Origin: Steinernema hermaphroditum
Taxonomy: Eukaryota; Nematoda; Chromadorea; Rhabditida; Steinernematidae
Length of the DNA stretch: 64,000 nt
Direction: 5' to 3'
Assembly: GCA_030435675.1 (NCBI GenBank)
Contig: CM059622.1
Location: forward strand, 5,642,001-5,706,000
Shown: positions 1-20,759 of the stretch, one piece after another
Numbering within the stretch: the stretch's first letter is position 1
Layout of the letters: each line of letters starts with the position of its first letter
Program-made: the position numbers and the translations under genes
Notes under the pieces: model-generated
What the model was told of the DNA's origin: nothing
Seen by the model: only the letters and a program-made list of their open reading frames with translations
The model's database searches: none

Positions 1-1753
1 CCTTGGCCTTCCAGTACACAGCGTCGACTTTACGTATCCGTCCTGACAGTGTTATCGTCCCGGTTGTCGCCGAATCGCCTCGGATTCGTCGACCGCTGAC
101 GAGCGAAAAGAGGGAGAGAAAGACCGAAGACATGTAGGACCGTCCGTCGCCGTGTTCAGAGAATTCAACCTTCACTGCCTTCTGAAATCAGCAATTTTGA
201 GGGAAGATCTTAAGGAGAGACAACCTTAAAATTTCCATATTTATCGGGATTGTTCTTCAAGACGTTGAAGCACATGTCAAGTACAGTCGCCAATCTTTGT
301 GTCTCATTCACTACTGCGTTAGTGAAGTAATATTCTGAGCGCGCGTAGACGACGCCTCCCTTGTTTCCTCCTACTCCTTCGCCCAGTCGTCCAAAGACGT
401 TCCCCTCGATATGTCTATACTGACGTCCTGATTCTTGCCGCACTCCGAGCAGTCTTGACCCTCCAACGATTACCCTGTTGTCACTCTCAATGACCTTAAG
501 GCGTTCTTCTGGACGTGTCCAGCAGTACGGCTCGACGCCGAGCTGCTGGAAGTAACTCCTGAACTCCGTCCACTCGCTCCTTCGGCTGAGAAGGAGGTCC
601 AGAACGTCGGTCAGCTGCTTGACTCCGTTTTCGACTGTGTAGTCGTCGATGATCGCCTTCAAATCGTCGTCGCTGAATGGGGAGCGGTCCAGGTGGTGCT
701 TCTCCAGAAGGGTCGGAAAAAGGATGTTCTTCGCTATCTCGAGTCGGCGTCTCGTCGGAAGACCGAATTTGAAAAAGTGAATCGGGGAGTACTGGATGAA
801 ATCCCACGGCGAGCCTTCCTCTTTTTTCTCCAGGTTCTGAGAAAGGATGAAAATAGCGTTGCTGAGATCGAAAGGGATTCCTACGGATCTGAATGAGGCG
901 ATAATTTTCCTTTTTAAGCTTCTAAGACTCAGAAAACTAATGTAAATGTGCCACACAGTCTGAACAAGCGATATAAATCCTCAGGTTTGCGGGCTCTCTC
1001 AATTATAGAACCATCATACAAAAATTAACTTTTGAAAGAGAGGGCTCACCTGTCGACAAAGGCGCGGCTCTTGCGCGGATCCGCCAGCTGATCAATTATC
1101 TTCCAACTCTTCCTCCTCCAAATCATTTCGATGTCGTCGAAGAAGATCACCGGATCGCAACATTTGGCCTCTTTCACGGCCTTCATCACCTGGCCCATCT
1201 GCCCCTTTGACCCGAGCAGGGATGCCGGACTGTTGCACTGCTCGAGGCGGATTTCTTGGAATGGCCTTCCCGTGATCCGAGCGATGTCTTCAGCCATTTC
1301 GCGTTGGCCGATGTTTTGAGGTCCGAACAAGTAGAGGTGGCTGTGCTTGGGATCACAACCCCGAACCAACTTTTCGATATCCATGACCTTCTTTTTGTTG
1401 GCTGGAAGCAAATCCGCGTAGGACCAGCGACCTTCCATGGTATCTCTAGAGAAAGACGCCTATGGCCGAAATTCAGATCACCTACTTTTGTTTAGTACTA
1501 TGTACTCCCCAGGGCAGATCCAAAATCTCTTCAAATTTAGCGATTTCTTCGGGATCCCGAAGCCGTTTGTGCTCGCGAAGCATTTCGGCCTTCTGTTCTG
1601 CAAGAAGCATTGCAGTGGACACAAACGACAAGTAGCCCGTATACCATCTCGCAAGCGGAGTCCCTCTATCTTCGAAAGTATGCTGGTTTCCTCCTCGGAC
1701 ATGGCGCTCCGAAGCTGATTTGGTGGACTATGAGAACTTTCTTCCATATCCAT
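1..1753 (-). CDS. Lon-protease-like protein, copy B (partial, runs off left edge)
   Basis: Similar to the AAA+ and protease parts of Lon; the Lon N-terminal substrate-binding domain is not seen. Proposed exons on the minus strand are 1753-1645, 1597-1486, 1445-1050, 888-225 and 181-1 (open). Landmarks in order: the LPWG linker, a degenerate Walker A in which the P-loop lysine is glutamine (NIGQRE), a Walker B ending FFDDIE, the segment IPFDLSNAIFILSQN matching the Lon sensor-1 strand, and a protease domain with DGRS and VYWK holding the catalytic Ser and Lys positions. Known for the family: Lon is an ATP-dependent Ser-Lys protease. Inferred: a protease with crippled ATP binding. The start at 1753 lies two bases after a CTGTAG acceptor. 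It sits 225 bases downstream of copy A, suggesting an operon. The cellular location is not visible. Confidence 0.75.
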
Positions 1754-1978
1754 ATCTACAGAATGCGATGCAAACGAATTTGTGAACTGTTAGCCATCAT
1801 TGCAGGTGCAAGAATTTGCCTACAGCGACCGCACTGGCCTAGAGTGGATGGGGAATTTCTCCACCTACATACGCTTTTTCCGGCTTTTATTACGGCTTTT
1901 ATTAAACATTTATTTTGACACTAACATACTGAGTACTAGATATATAAAGGAGATAAAGGACTGGATATCGGGGATATT
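1754..1978 (-). promoter_or_regulatory. Intercistronic region between Lon-like A and B
   Basis: This spacer follows the copy A stop on the minus strand. It contains AATAAA poly(A) signals (one at 1914-1909) and ends with a CTGTAG acceptor two bases before the copy B ATG. That arrangement, a 3'-end signal then a trans-splice acceptor within about 230 bases, is typical of nematode operons. No separate promoter is recognisable. Confidence 0.45.
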
Positions 1979-3984
1979 CTACTTCTCCATCATTTCTTCG
2001 ATCAGCTGATCAATCGTTTCCACGTAAATGAACTGCATCTCGTCCTAAAATTAAAATCAGCTCTACTGTTTCGTCTTCACTCGACGCACCTCAAAAACCT
2101 TTTCGATCTTGTCTTTCTCGTTTCCTTTCGGCAAGACACATCTCCGACTCCCTCCCTTGAAGGCAGCTTTCGCCTTGTAGTAAATTCCTCCCACTGGCGC
2201 TATTCGCCCACTGAGAGTGACGACTCCACTGGTAACCGAGTCATTTCGAACTCTTCGGCCGCTGAAGGCCGAGAACATCGAAAGGAAGGTAGCACATCCG
2301 GAGGAGAGTCCGTCTCCGCCATCCGAAAAAATCACTTCGACCTCCTTCTGTAATAGATCGAATTTAGTAGAGGAGTCGAGGCAGGAAGGACCTTCTCCCC
2401 CAGCTCGACTCCATACCGCTCGGCGTTGTTTCGCAGGTAGTTGTAGCAGATGTGCACTGCAATGGCATGTTCCCGAGCTGGATTCACGATGACGCCCCTA
2501 TGCGAGGGTTTCGAGAGGACGGTGTCAACGGCTCCTTTGAGTCCGACCCCATCGTAGAAGAGTCTTTGAAAGAGTTTGTCTTCGATGTACACGTGATAGC
2601 ACGGCAAGTAGGTGACTACACACACTTCTCTACATCCACCCACGACAAGACGGTCGTCGTCTTCGAGAATTCTGGGGCAATCTTTAGCAAAGTTTCTCGC
2701 TGTGTGTTCGTAGTCATTTCGCATCTTGCACCACTCTTTCATCTTCATGTAGGCCATAAACTCGTTCCCAAGGGTACTCTCCTGGAAGTCTTCGTCGTCG
2801 GTGTCTTCGCCTTCGCTATCGCCGCTATCTAGTTCTACCGCCGTCGATTGGCTAGGTTCTGCAGTCGAGCACCTGTCCTCGGCATCCCTTTTGATTCGAA
2901 GTATGGGACTGTGATCATACTTCATCTTCGTCATATATCTGGACTTGCTCACACGCGACCAAATGAAGGGTTTGACCCGCAGTTCTTCGAAATATCTTCT
3001 CAGATCGGTATGTCGCCCAAGTTCGGCGTCCAAGTAGGTCCACCTCTCCCGTCTGGCGAGAAGATAGGAGAGCACGTCCGCGAGTTGTCTAACCGCGTTC
3101 TCCGATGTGAAATCCTCGATGATCGTCTGTAGGTCGGCGTCGCTGAAGGGGGAACTCTCCAGGCCGTGCCACTCCAGCAACTTTGGAAGAATGAGTTCTT
3201 TGGCTACCGTAATCCTCTGACGCGTTGTGAGACCCTCGATCCTTCTGGGGGAAAAGTAGGGGAACTTAGAGGCTCTGGGACTGTTCTTCTTGTGAATCAG
3301 ATTATCCGAGATGATGAAGAGGACGTTGCTTAGGTCGAAGGGCACTCCGATGTATCTGAAACAGATCTTGATGAAGAACGACTTCGCAAGCTTTGCCCAC
3401 CTGTCGATGAAGGAGTGGTTCTTCTTCGGATCGCCCAACTCAGATACGATGTTCACAAACTTTCTGTCCTTGATGTACTGAATATGGTCGATAAAGATCA
3501 CTGGATTGCAGCACTCTGCCTTCTTGATGGCCTCCATCACAAAGCCCATCGACGTCGAACTGCCTACAAGGTCCCCTATTTTCACGTTGAACAGCAGCCG
3601 AATGCTCTGGAAGGGTCTTCCAAGCAGGTCGGCGATGGCCATTGCCAAGTACTCTTGTCCGCTTCCCCTCTGGCCGTGGAGGTACAGACTTCGAGGTCGC
3701 AAGGAGGGAGTTCGCCTCCTCAACTTCTCTTCTTTGAATAGGCTCTTTCTCCATGACTTGAAGAGTTTGAGGTATGACCAGCCATCGCGCTTCGGAGCAT
3801 CACTTTCGATTTTGATGCCCCAGGGGAGATCTAAGATCTCCTGGACTTTTTCGAGCTTTCCGGCTTTTCGAAGTCTCCAGAATTCGGCGATGAGTTCCTG
3901 CCTTTGGTCTGCAAAGACGAATAAAGCGATGTAAAGTGCTTGGGTACCGTCGCGAATCGGCAAGCTGTCGATTCTCGAGAGCAT
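1979..3984 (-). CDS. Lon-protease-like protein, copy A
   Basis: Proposed exons are 3984-3948, 3908-3401, 3355-3044, 2998-2392, 2347-2090 and 2044-1979, about 595 residues. Domain order is LPWG linker, AAA+ module, then Lon protease domain; the classical N-terminal Lon domain is absent. The P-loop reads GSGQEY, with glutamine for lysine, and Walker B reads FIDHIQ, with histidine for the catalytic glutamate. The sensor-1 asparagine is kept (FIISDN). The protease domain keeps DGLSSG and GGIYYK, the nucleophile Ser and general-base Lys motifs of Lon. A Ser/Asp/Glu-rich insert of roughly 80 residues between the modules is absent from copy B. Three introns have lengths divisible by three and no stop, so a naive reading would translate them. 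The first ATG in the 5' exon is at 3984; a further upstream exon is possible. Confidence 0.78.
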
Positions 3985-4027
3985 TTTGGATGCTCGCTCG
4001 ATCAAGGCAGCTCCGCAAAGTTCTCAT

Positions 4028-4616
4028 TTGCCATCAATGAGTTCACACGGCCTGAGTCACTTAGCTCCTAGGTGAAGGCCTTGATGCTGGATCGTGACGC
4101 CATCCGAGGTTCTTCTATGGGTTTTCAGTCAGTGAAACACGAAGCGAGCTGTACTGAAAGATGCTATTAGGCCGCAGGGTCGATGAAGATCGATGGCCAA
4201 AGGGGTGAGGGTGGAAGGAGAAGGCAACTAATTGCCAAGGGCGCGGCGGCCAGTGACAGGGTCTATGTTGCGAAAGGCACGACGTCGCAGGAGCCATTAG
4301 GGAGCTAAAGAGGCCATTAAGCATCTACTGTCTTTGCACGCTTTTGCATGATGACTCAAGGAAATCAGGGAACAATACGAAGATTTACAAGATTTTCCAC
4401 TCAAAACGAGTTTTGACAAGGCCTTACTTTAGTGGTCATATTGAAGGAAATCTAATGGAGGTAGAGAGCAACTCAATGAACTTGAGATCAACTACAGCAA
4501 AGCATTGTGATCCTACCCTTTTTGATGCCACTTCAAGTATAAGCATGTACCAAAGCATCGCAAAAAGGGCGCATGTCCATAAAGCGACGAGCAAAGCCCA
4601 TGGTAATCCTCTCAAA
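4028..4616. other. Intergenic region, no gene seen
   Basis: This lies between the 5' end of Lon-like copy A (minus) and the small membrane protein gene (plus), so it probably contains promoters for both. Open frames here are short and match nothing I recognise. A reading frame continues upstream of 4617 in phase with the next gene, so the true start of that gene may be further left. Confidence 0.4.
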
Positions 4617-5278
4617 ATGGGTATTTTCGAGAGATCTGAAGACGACACTGATGAGTGCCTTCCTCGGTACGTCGCAAGAGGTTTCCACCCGATAGGTGCA
4701 CACCCCACTCGCTCATGCTTCTTCGGCCTCCTCGACATCAAGGTTCGTCTTCTGACGTATCTTCGTGACTAATATCTGTCTCTAGATGGCTACAGCTGCC
4801 ATCGCAGTCATCGCCTTCTTCATCGCCGTCTTCTCCTTCGTCTCCCTCCTCGTCGATCTCAGCCCGTGCTTCTTCGCCTACTGGTACCAATTCCTCCTCG
4901 CAACCTTCTCAATTTTCGTCTGCTACGGTATCTCCGAGGTAGACGTCGCCTTCTTCAAACCCTTCCTGATCCTGAACGTAAGATATGCTCCGTTGTTAGG
5001 GTGTTGAGTTCAAATTTTAGGCAGCAACAGCAATGTACCACGTCCTCTACTGCGTCGTGAGTCTTCTGGGATGCACCTTCCCATCGACTCTCCACTTCTT
5101 CTTCACGGAGTTCTCCGATGATCCTCCCCAAGAAGAACTTCGAAAAGTCATGGCCAATGTGCTCCTCTTCTCCTTTCTGAAGATCATCTGGAACGTCGTC
5201 TGTTTCCATGTGGTTTTAAGATGTTTCAAGCTCAAAGAGCTCTCTCAGGACTCTAACTCGGAAGTTCGCCAACTGTAG
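4617..5278 (+). CDS. Small four-helix membrane protein (nematode tetraspan-like)
   Basis: Three exons fit at 4617-4742, 4786-4977 and 5021-5278, each joined in phase 0 with introns of 43 bases, giving 191 residues. The hydrophobic profile shows four probable membrane segments, beginning shortly after a cysteine-containing SCFFGLLDIK stretch. That pattern (Cys-rich amphipathic start, then a helix, an extracellular loop and two further helices) resembles small nematode tetraspan families of unknown function related in layout to LAPTM proteins. I cannot assign a function. The first exon is less certain: an alternative is translation from 4786, which directly follows a CTCTAG acceptor and would give 149 residues. 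Confidence 0.6.
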
Positions 5279-5378
5279 TGAGCTCTTGAAGAAGGAGTTC
5301 CAATGGAGCCTCCTACACAGGCTTGTGAACAAATATAACTTTATATCACATTCGAAGTATGGAAAGAGTCGGCAAGCT

Positions 5379-15309
<9,931 letters not shown>

Positions 15310-15327
15310 CAGCGACGGGTAATCAAA

Positions 15328-17567
15328 ATGGTTGATATTCAGCCAGTGGCGGTCGCCCCTCCCTCTACCGAAGAGAGCAGCGACGGTGATAAGTGGAAAC
15401 CCGTGGAAGAAGCGGACGACTGGAGCGATTTCGAAGACGAAGTTGGCGACGACTATTTCGACGAAACTGGAGGTGAGTAGCGGAGCATGGCCGTGTCCAT
15501 TCACTCGTTCTTTCAGATTTCACAAAAAAGCTGAACGCGGCGCGTCTCCATCAGATCGGGGTCAGTTCGTTCGCTTCCTTGCTAATTCCTCACTGTTCTC
15601 ATCGCTCCGCTCGTTTCATTTCGACCTCATAATCGCAAACTAATTGTAGCCAAACAACCAGGCCGTGCGGCATGCGAACGAGTCTTCTTCTTCCGCGTCA
15701 AAATCCGTTCCTGCCGGATTCCTGCAAATACGTAAGTTACACTCTCTGCCGTTCTGTGGTTTATGTGTCTGGTCTGTGTCTGACCACATAGACCTACACC
15801 AGTCGTGTTGTCTAGGCACTGGTGACGTGCACAGTCTATCTGTGCATTAGCGGTCCCTAGACGGAATCAGTAGCGCCGCGACGTCTGCTAGACACCTCTT
15901 CTTTCATTTACTTCGTGCTTATAGTTTCTCGTTTTCAGACGATTATCGCGTGCAGCGTGAACAAGATTCACTCGCTGATAAGAAACGCAACCGCGTCAAG
16001 GATCGTGCAGATCGCGCGACCGTCGAGCAGGTGCTCGACCCTCGAACCCGCCTCATTCTCTTCCGACTTCTCCAACGCGGGAGCCTCGAGTCCGTCGAAG
16101 GATGCATCAGCACGGGAAAGGAGGCGAATGTGTACCACGCTACGAACGGAAAGCAGAGTTTAGCCGTGAAGATCTACAAAACCAGTATCCTCACTTTTAA
16201 AGACCGAGATCGCTACGTGACGGGCGAGTTCCGGTGAGTATTACGCCGTTTTATCGATCCTGCACTTAGTTATGTATGAAAACGCTGTTTACTTTCACTA
16301 AGCGGCTTTCAGATACCGAAACGGCTACTGCAAACACAATCCCCGCAAGATGGTGGCTACGTGGGCAGAGAAGGAGATGCGGAACCTGCTCCGCATGCAC
16401 CAGGCCGGAATGAACGTTCCCAAACCGCATTTCTTGAAAGTGAGTGACTCATGGTCGTCGCCTAAATCCGAAATTTGCGTTACTTTCGTTCATTATCGTA
16501 TCTGAAGTGCTCTAACCACGCAAGATGAGTCACTGCTTGAAACAGCACTATCTTTTTTACGTAGTTTGCCTTTCTCGCCTACTTCTATGTGTCATATTCT
16601 CACCTCCATCTTTTAGGGTCATGTGCTGATAATGGATTTTATTGGCCGTGACGGATGGCCAGCTCCACTGCTCAAGAACGTGACCAATTTTACCGAAGAA
16701 CTGGTTGAGAAGCTCTACTTGGAAACGATCCACGGAATGCGCACTCTATTCCGCGATTGCCGCCTCGTTCACGCAGGCATCTTAGCCCATCAAAGACTAT
16801 CAAATGACGTTCTTGCTTAGATCTATCGGAGTATAACATGATTGTCCACGAAGACCGTTTGTACATCATCGATGTGTCGCAGTCAGTGGAACATGACCAT
16901 CCTCACGCTCTGGACTTCCTCAGAACTGACATCCTGAACGTCACCAAATTCTTCCGAGACCATGGCTGTGCTGTACTCTCTTTGCGGCAGCTCTTCCAGT
17001 TCATTACCGATCCTCTGGTTCGCACCGAGCAGCACATGAAGGTAAAATTTGCAGGAAACCTATCGTAACCTACGGCACTTCCAGGAGCTCCTCGATCTCC
17101 GCACCACAGCTGAGCTTTCCGATGACGTCGTCTTCATGCAGGCTTACATCCCCCATAAGCTTGATCATATTCTGCATTTCGAACGCGATGACGCAATCGA
17201 AAAAGAAGGAGGCGAAGTGCCGAACCCTTTCCAAAAGATGATCAGCAAGGTCAATGAAGGTGAAGATGAGGAAGTGGAAGAGGAACAAGTGAGGAATCAG
17301 GTGTCCAGATGGACGTAGATCATATCTGTTCAGGAAGAGCAGGAAGAAGACACTTCATCCGAGGGAAGCGAATCTGAATTGGACGAAGACAATCAGAAAA
17401 AGGAAGAAAAGAAACAACGTCTCCGTGAGCTACACACCCGAAAGAGAGATGAGTCGCCGAACACGAAACGCGAGCGGAAGAAGGCCGTGAAAGAAGATAA
17501 GCGTGAGACCAGGAAGTCGAAGGTGCCGAAACACGTGAAGAAGAGGCACGAAAAGTCGAAGCACTGA
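15328..17567 (+). CDS. riok-1: Serine/threonine-protein kinase RIO1
   Basis: RIOK1 is an atypical kinase/ATPase needed for late 40S ribosome maturation. Nine exons join in phase: 15328-15472, 15517-15560, 15650-15731, 15939-16233, 16313-16439, 16617-16776, 16821-17041, 17085-17288 and 17334-17567, giving 503 residues (human about 568). Seen: acidic N-terminus, the RIO1 loop [11 protein letters not shown], the lysine strand LAVKIYK, the hinge [13 protein letters not shown], the catalytic loop VHADLSEYN, the metal-binding [12 protein letters not shown], and a basic C-terminal tail. The catalytic HAD is split by a 44-base intron that starts with GC rather than GT. The start is 18 bases after a TATTTTCAG acceptor. 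The gene is followed closely by the MAP7-like gene on the same strand. Confidence 0.95.
16777..16820 (+). other. GC-AG intron inside the RIOK1 catalytic loop
   Basis: The only join that restores the invariant HAD motif is CACGCAG to ATCTATCG. This makes the intron begin GCATCT and end CTTAG, at 44 bases. No GT donor gives the conserved aspartate in frame. Confidence 0.85.
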
Positions 17568-17730
17568 GTTGTTATTGTTGAGTTGAACCACTATTTGTTG
17601 TTGTTTCTTGTTGTAAACTTCTATGTTTGGTTCGCGTGCGCTTGAGTTGTAGTGGTTCGCTCCACTCATTTACCTTGACCGTTTTCTTCTGTACTATCGA
17701 GACTTTTAGATTTTATGATATTCAGAAAAC
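17568..17730 (+). promoter_or_regulatory. Intercistronic region riok-1 / MAP7-like
   Basis: 163 bases separate the RIOK1 stop from the next ATG. The spacer is GTTGTT-rich and ends with an ATATTCAG acceptor five bases before the ATG at 17731. This fits an SL2-type downstream operon gene; no exact AATAAA was seen. Confidence 0.5.
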
Positions 17731-19932
17731 ATGGGTGATTCTGCTCAGCGCAACCGGCGCGACTTCGCCTTTGAAGTGGCGAAACGCCGCGAAGCCGCAG
17801 AACGCGAGCAGGAACAAAGGTGGCTGGATGCTCATCTAGAACCGCCAATAATCTATTTCATTTCAGAAGGGAGTCCCTTCTCCGGGAGCGCGAGGAGCGG
17901 CAGCAGAGGTTGGAGAAGCGCCGAGTAGAAGAACGTCGCGAGAAAGAGCGCAGAAACCACGAAAGGGAGCTTCGGCGCCAGAAAGTGATTCTGGACCGCC
18001 GTTGCGCCCAGCTGGAGAAGGAAGAGGCGAGGAAGCAGGCGATCCTCGCGAAGACACACGCGAAGGCATCGAGGGTCGCCGCCGTGCAGCGCCCGAAGCC
18101 CATCTACGCCTTCGGAAGCAGTACACCTCGTGAGCTCTCCTTCCTGGAGCGTCTTCCAGCGGAACAGAAGATCTACGACCGCCGCCTAACACCGACATGT
18201 GGCCCGACGCCTCCACCAGCGTCCCCAGTGACGACTCCTGTGCGCCGTCGAGGCGCCGATATGTGCAGAAGCATGTACTCCGGCCCCAACAGAAATCGCA
18301 CCTCCACCGCGAACTCGACGCTCTGTGTGGCTTCGGCCACTCGGTCGGCCCCGAATCCGCCTTCTTCAATGACGCAGTCCATGTACGTCGCCAGCAAAAC
18401 ACCTTCTGCTACACCGAAGGCCCGACCACCACGAAGGTCGCCAGCTTCTGCTGCGGCGCCTAACACGGTCCCGAAGCCACCTATTCCAACGAGTGCTCGA
18501 TCTCGACGTTCAGAACAAAGGTAATCTATCTTCTACAGTTTGCTTACGAGACAAGGTTTCTTGTTCTTGCGTCTTCTCATAAGATATATTTGCCCGTAAC
18601 TGACCATTTCGTTTCAGCACGCCAGTCAGGGCAAAGTCCCCGCCACCCGTTGAAGTCAAGAAGCCTCCACCCATCCGTCCTCCGAGGGTATTCCTCGAAA
18701 AGAAGGCCGAAGAAGAAGCTCCCAAGATAGAGGAACCAGTAGCCATGAATGTCGCTCCCGCTGAGGAGGAGCATAAGCCCGTAGAGCCAGTAGAAGTAGA
18801 AAAGCCAGTCCCTATTGTAGAAGTCACTAACGAAGAAATTGCTATCGGAAAGGAAGACAATCTGATCGACTTCGAGAATCACAAAGAAGACGAATCACAG
18901 AAGTCAGAGGAAGGGGAAATTCCTCCTGTGGTGTCGATCATCGACGAGGTTCTCGAAGCAGAAACGGCGGAAGCACCATCAGACGAAGCAGCAGAAGATC
19001 ACTACGAGAAGCCCATGGAAGTCGACGTCGAAGTTGTCTCCTCGGAGCGCATGGCGACGTCGGATTCCTCGGAAGTGGCGACTCCGGAATCGGAGCCTGA
19101 AGAACCGAAGACGGAGCCTATCCTCAAGAGGGAAGAAGAGGTGCATGAGAACGGCGACGTCGAAGCGAACGTCGAGAAGACGTTCGAGAGCATCCGTTCC
19201 GAATCCGGCGCCGTCGAGTTCGCCTCCTCCGATTCTCCGAAGGAGTCGCTGTCGGCGTCAGTCAGTGCCTCGGACATCTCAAACTCAAATGCTTTGGCGC
19301 CCGAGAAGATGACCACTTCGGTCTCCGCAGTCAGTCTCCAATTGGAGAAGGAGCGCCAGGAGCGCGCCCAAAGAATGGCGCGCGTCAATGAGCTCCTCCA
19401 GAAGACGCGCAACGGATCGAAGCTGACGGCCTTCAGCAACGGCAATGGTACCCCCGTGACGGAAGGTACGCACGAGCAAGACGCTTCCGCTTCTTCTAAT
19501 GGCGCTTCTGCAGAGTCGAAGACGACTCCGGTGAACGGGGAAACGATAACGACGGTGGAGAATCAACAGAACGGATTCCCCTCGGCGAAGGCGCCGACGC
19601 CGCCCTTGATCTTGAACCAGAAGCCGATTCTCGACGGCATCTCCTTGAGTTCGTCGACTGCACGCGCTCTCCAGAAGCTTCAGCTGATGAGGAACGGCGG
19701 TGGCGCTGGTAAGTCTTCTGACTTGAAGTAGTAGTAGCCAGCTTTTATCTCAAAAAAAAAAGATATAGAATGTAATTATAATTCCATGCTATTAGGAGCG
19801 AACACCCCTCCGAAGAAGCCAGAGCCTGTCAGTCTCGCTGACGAACTGACGCAGCTCAACGTGATGCTCCCGGGAACGCCTGACCACTTCACTCCCGAAG
19901 ATCCCCACGTGCGCACCGTCACACAGTCGTAG
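17731..19932 (+). CDS. Ensconsin/MAP7-like coiled-coil protein
   Basis: Exons 17731-17819, 17867-18520, 18618-19708 and 19796-19932 join in phase to give 656 residues. The N-terminal third is a long Arg/Glu-rich helix, followed by YAFGSSTPRELSFL and a Ser/Pro-rich region. The middle is acidic and low-complexity, and there is a second short basic helix (LEKERQERAQRMARVNELL) before a disordered tail. Known: MAP7/ensconsin proteins bind microtubules through a charged N-terminal coiled coil and recruit kinesin-1. The assignment rests on layout and helix composition, not on a catalytic signature, so another coiled-coil family remains possible. It appears to be the second gene of an operon with riok-1. 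Confidence 0.55.
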
Positions 19933-20303
19933 TCGCCCCTCTGCTCACCATAACCAAACGGTTCTTTTTGTACAAATTGGAAGTTAACCACTCACCATCA
20001 CGAGTTCCTACTTGTCAGTCCACTCGACCTAATTGCCTTCGCCCGCCTCTCCTCTTTTTCGGACTCAAGTTTTATGACAGTACTCCTGGGCACTGTCCCC
20101 AAATGATCTTATTTTTTTTGTATTTTGTTGAGCAATCACACCATCTTGCGTCCCACCCTTATGCAATGTTCACGTGTGCTACCTATATGCCTCTCCACAT
20201 TGGATTGTTTCGAATGTTCTTAATATGTACATTTTTTATTCACACGAAATTTTGAAATAACAGTTCTATTTAATAATACATAACGTGCCGCTTTCCTTCT
20301 TCT

Positions 20304-20759
20304 TCACTTCGTTCCTTGAAATCCAAAGGGATCTTGAAAACGTCTTTGAGAGTTGCGAGCATCCAGCGGCGGCCAAGCGGTGAGTGTGCCGTCTTTACCC
20401 ACTGTCGTCGTGCACACTGCATTTCCGAAGAAGTAAGGAGTGGGCAGGGAGTAGTGGCCCTTCGCGGCCACGTAAAGAACATTTCGTTGCCGAGTGGCTA
20501 CCTTCTGGAGTCCGTCCACATACGAATGATATGTTCCGATTACGGTGCTGCACGGCGGAGGCGCGATTATCCAAAATCGTAGATGCGGATGTGTCTTCGC
20601 TGTGCGTCCGAATAGGCGCTCTAATTCTCGCAACGTATCGCCGACATCGTTCAGGGCAGTGAATTCATGGCTTAGGCAAACCATATAGCGATCTCGCCGA
20701 TGCTTCCAGTCACGAAGGTTGGCCACGGTAAGGATCTGAACTAGATCCTGTCTGGGTCC
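20304..20759 (-). CDS. Unidentified open frame beside retroelement debris
   Basis: A continuous minus-strand frame of about 150 codons ends at 20304. It has no ATG at its left boundary; the first internal ATG is near 20681. Composition looks protein-like (mixed charge, GHYSLPTPYF, WIIAPPPCSTVIG). It lies head to head with a DIRS-like fragment on the plus strand, so it may be part of another decayed element or the 3' exon of a host gene. I do not recognise the family. Confidence 0.35.
   Translation of the reverse strand, partial: GPRQDLVQILTVANLRDWKHRRDRYMVCLSHEFTALNDVGDTLRELERLFGRTAKTHPHLRFWIIAPPPCSTVIGTYHSYVDGLQKVATRQRNVLYVAAKGHYSLPTPYFFGNAVCTTTVGKDGTLTAWPPLDARNSQRRFQDPFGFQGTK

Noticed and set aside
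2999..3400. Extra protein segments in Lon-like copy A, apparently open through 3043-2999 and 3400-3356
   Set aside because: They have GT...AG ends, are 45 bases long, and removing them restores the alignment with copy B and Lon. They are stop-free introns of length divisible by three. The same trap occurs in the nuclear receptor (5731-5687), LST8 (near 51.93 kb) and ROCK (51- and 42-base introns). About this many are expected by chance, so they are not a special class.
1..3984. Bacterial contamination as the source of the Lon-like genes
   Set aside because: The genes contain several spliceosomal introns and trans-splice-like acceptors and have the same base composition as neighbours.
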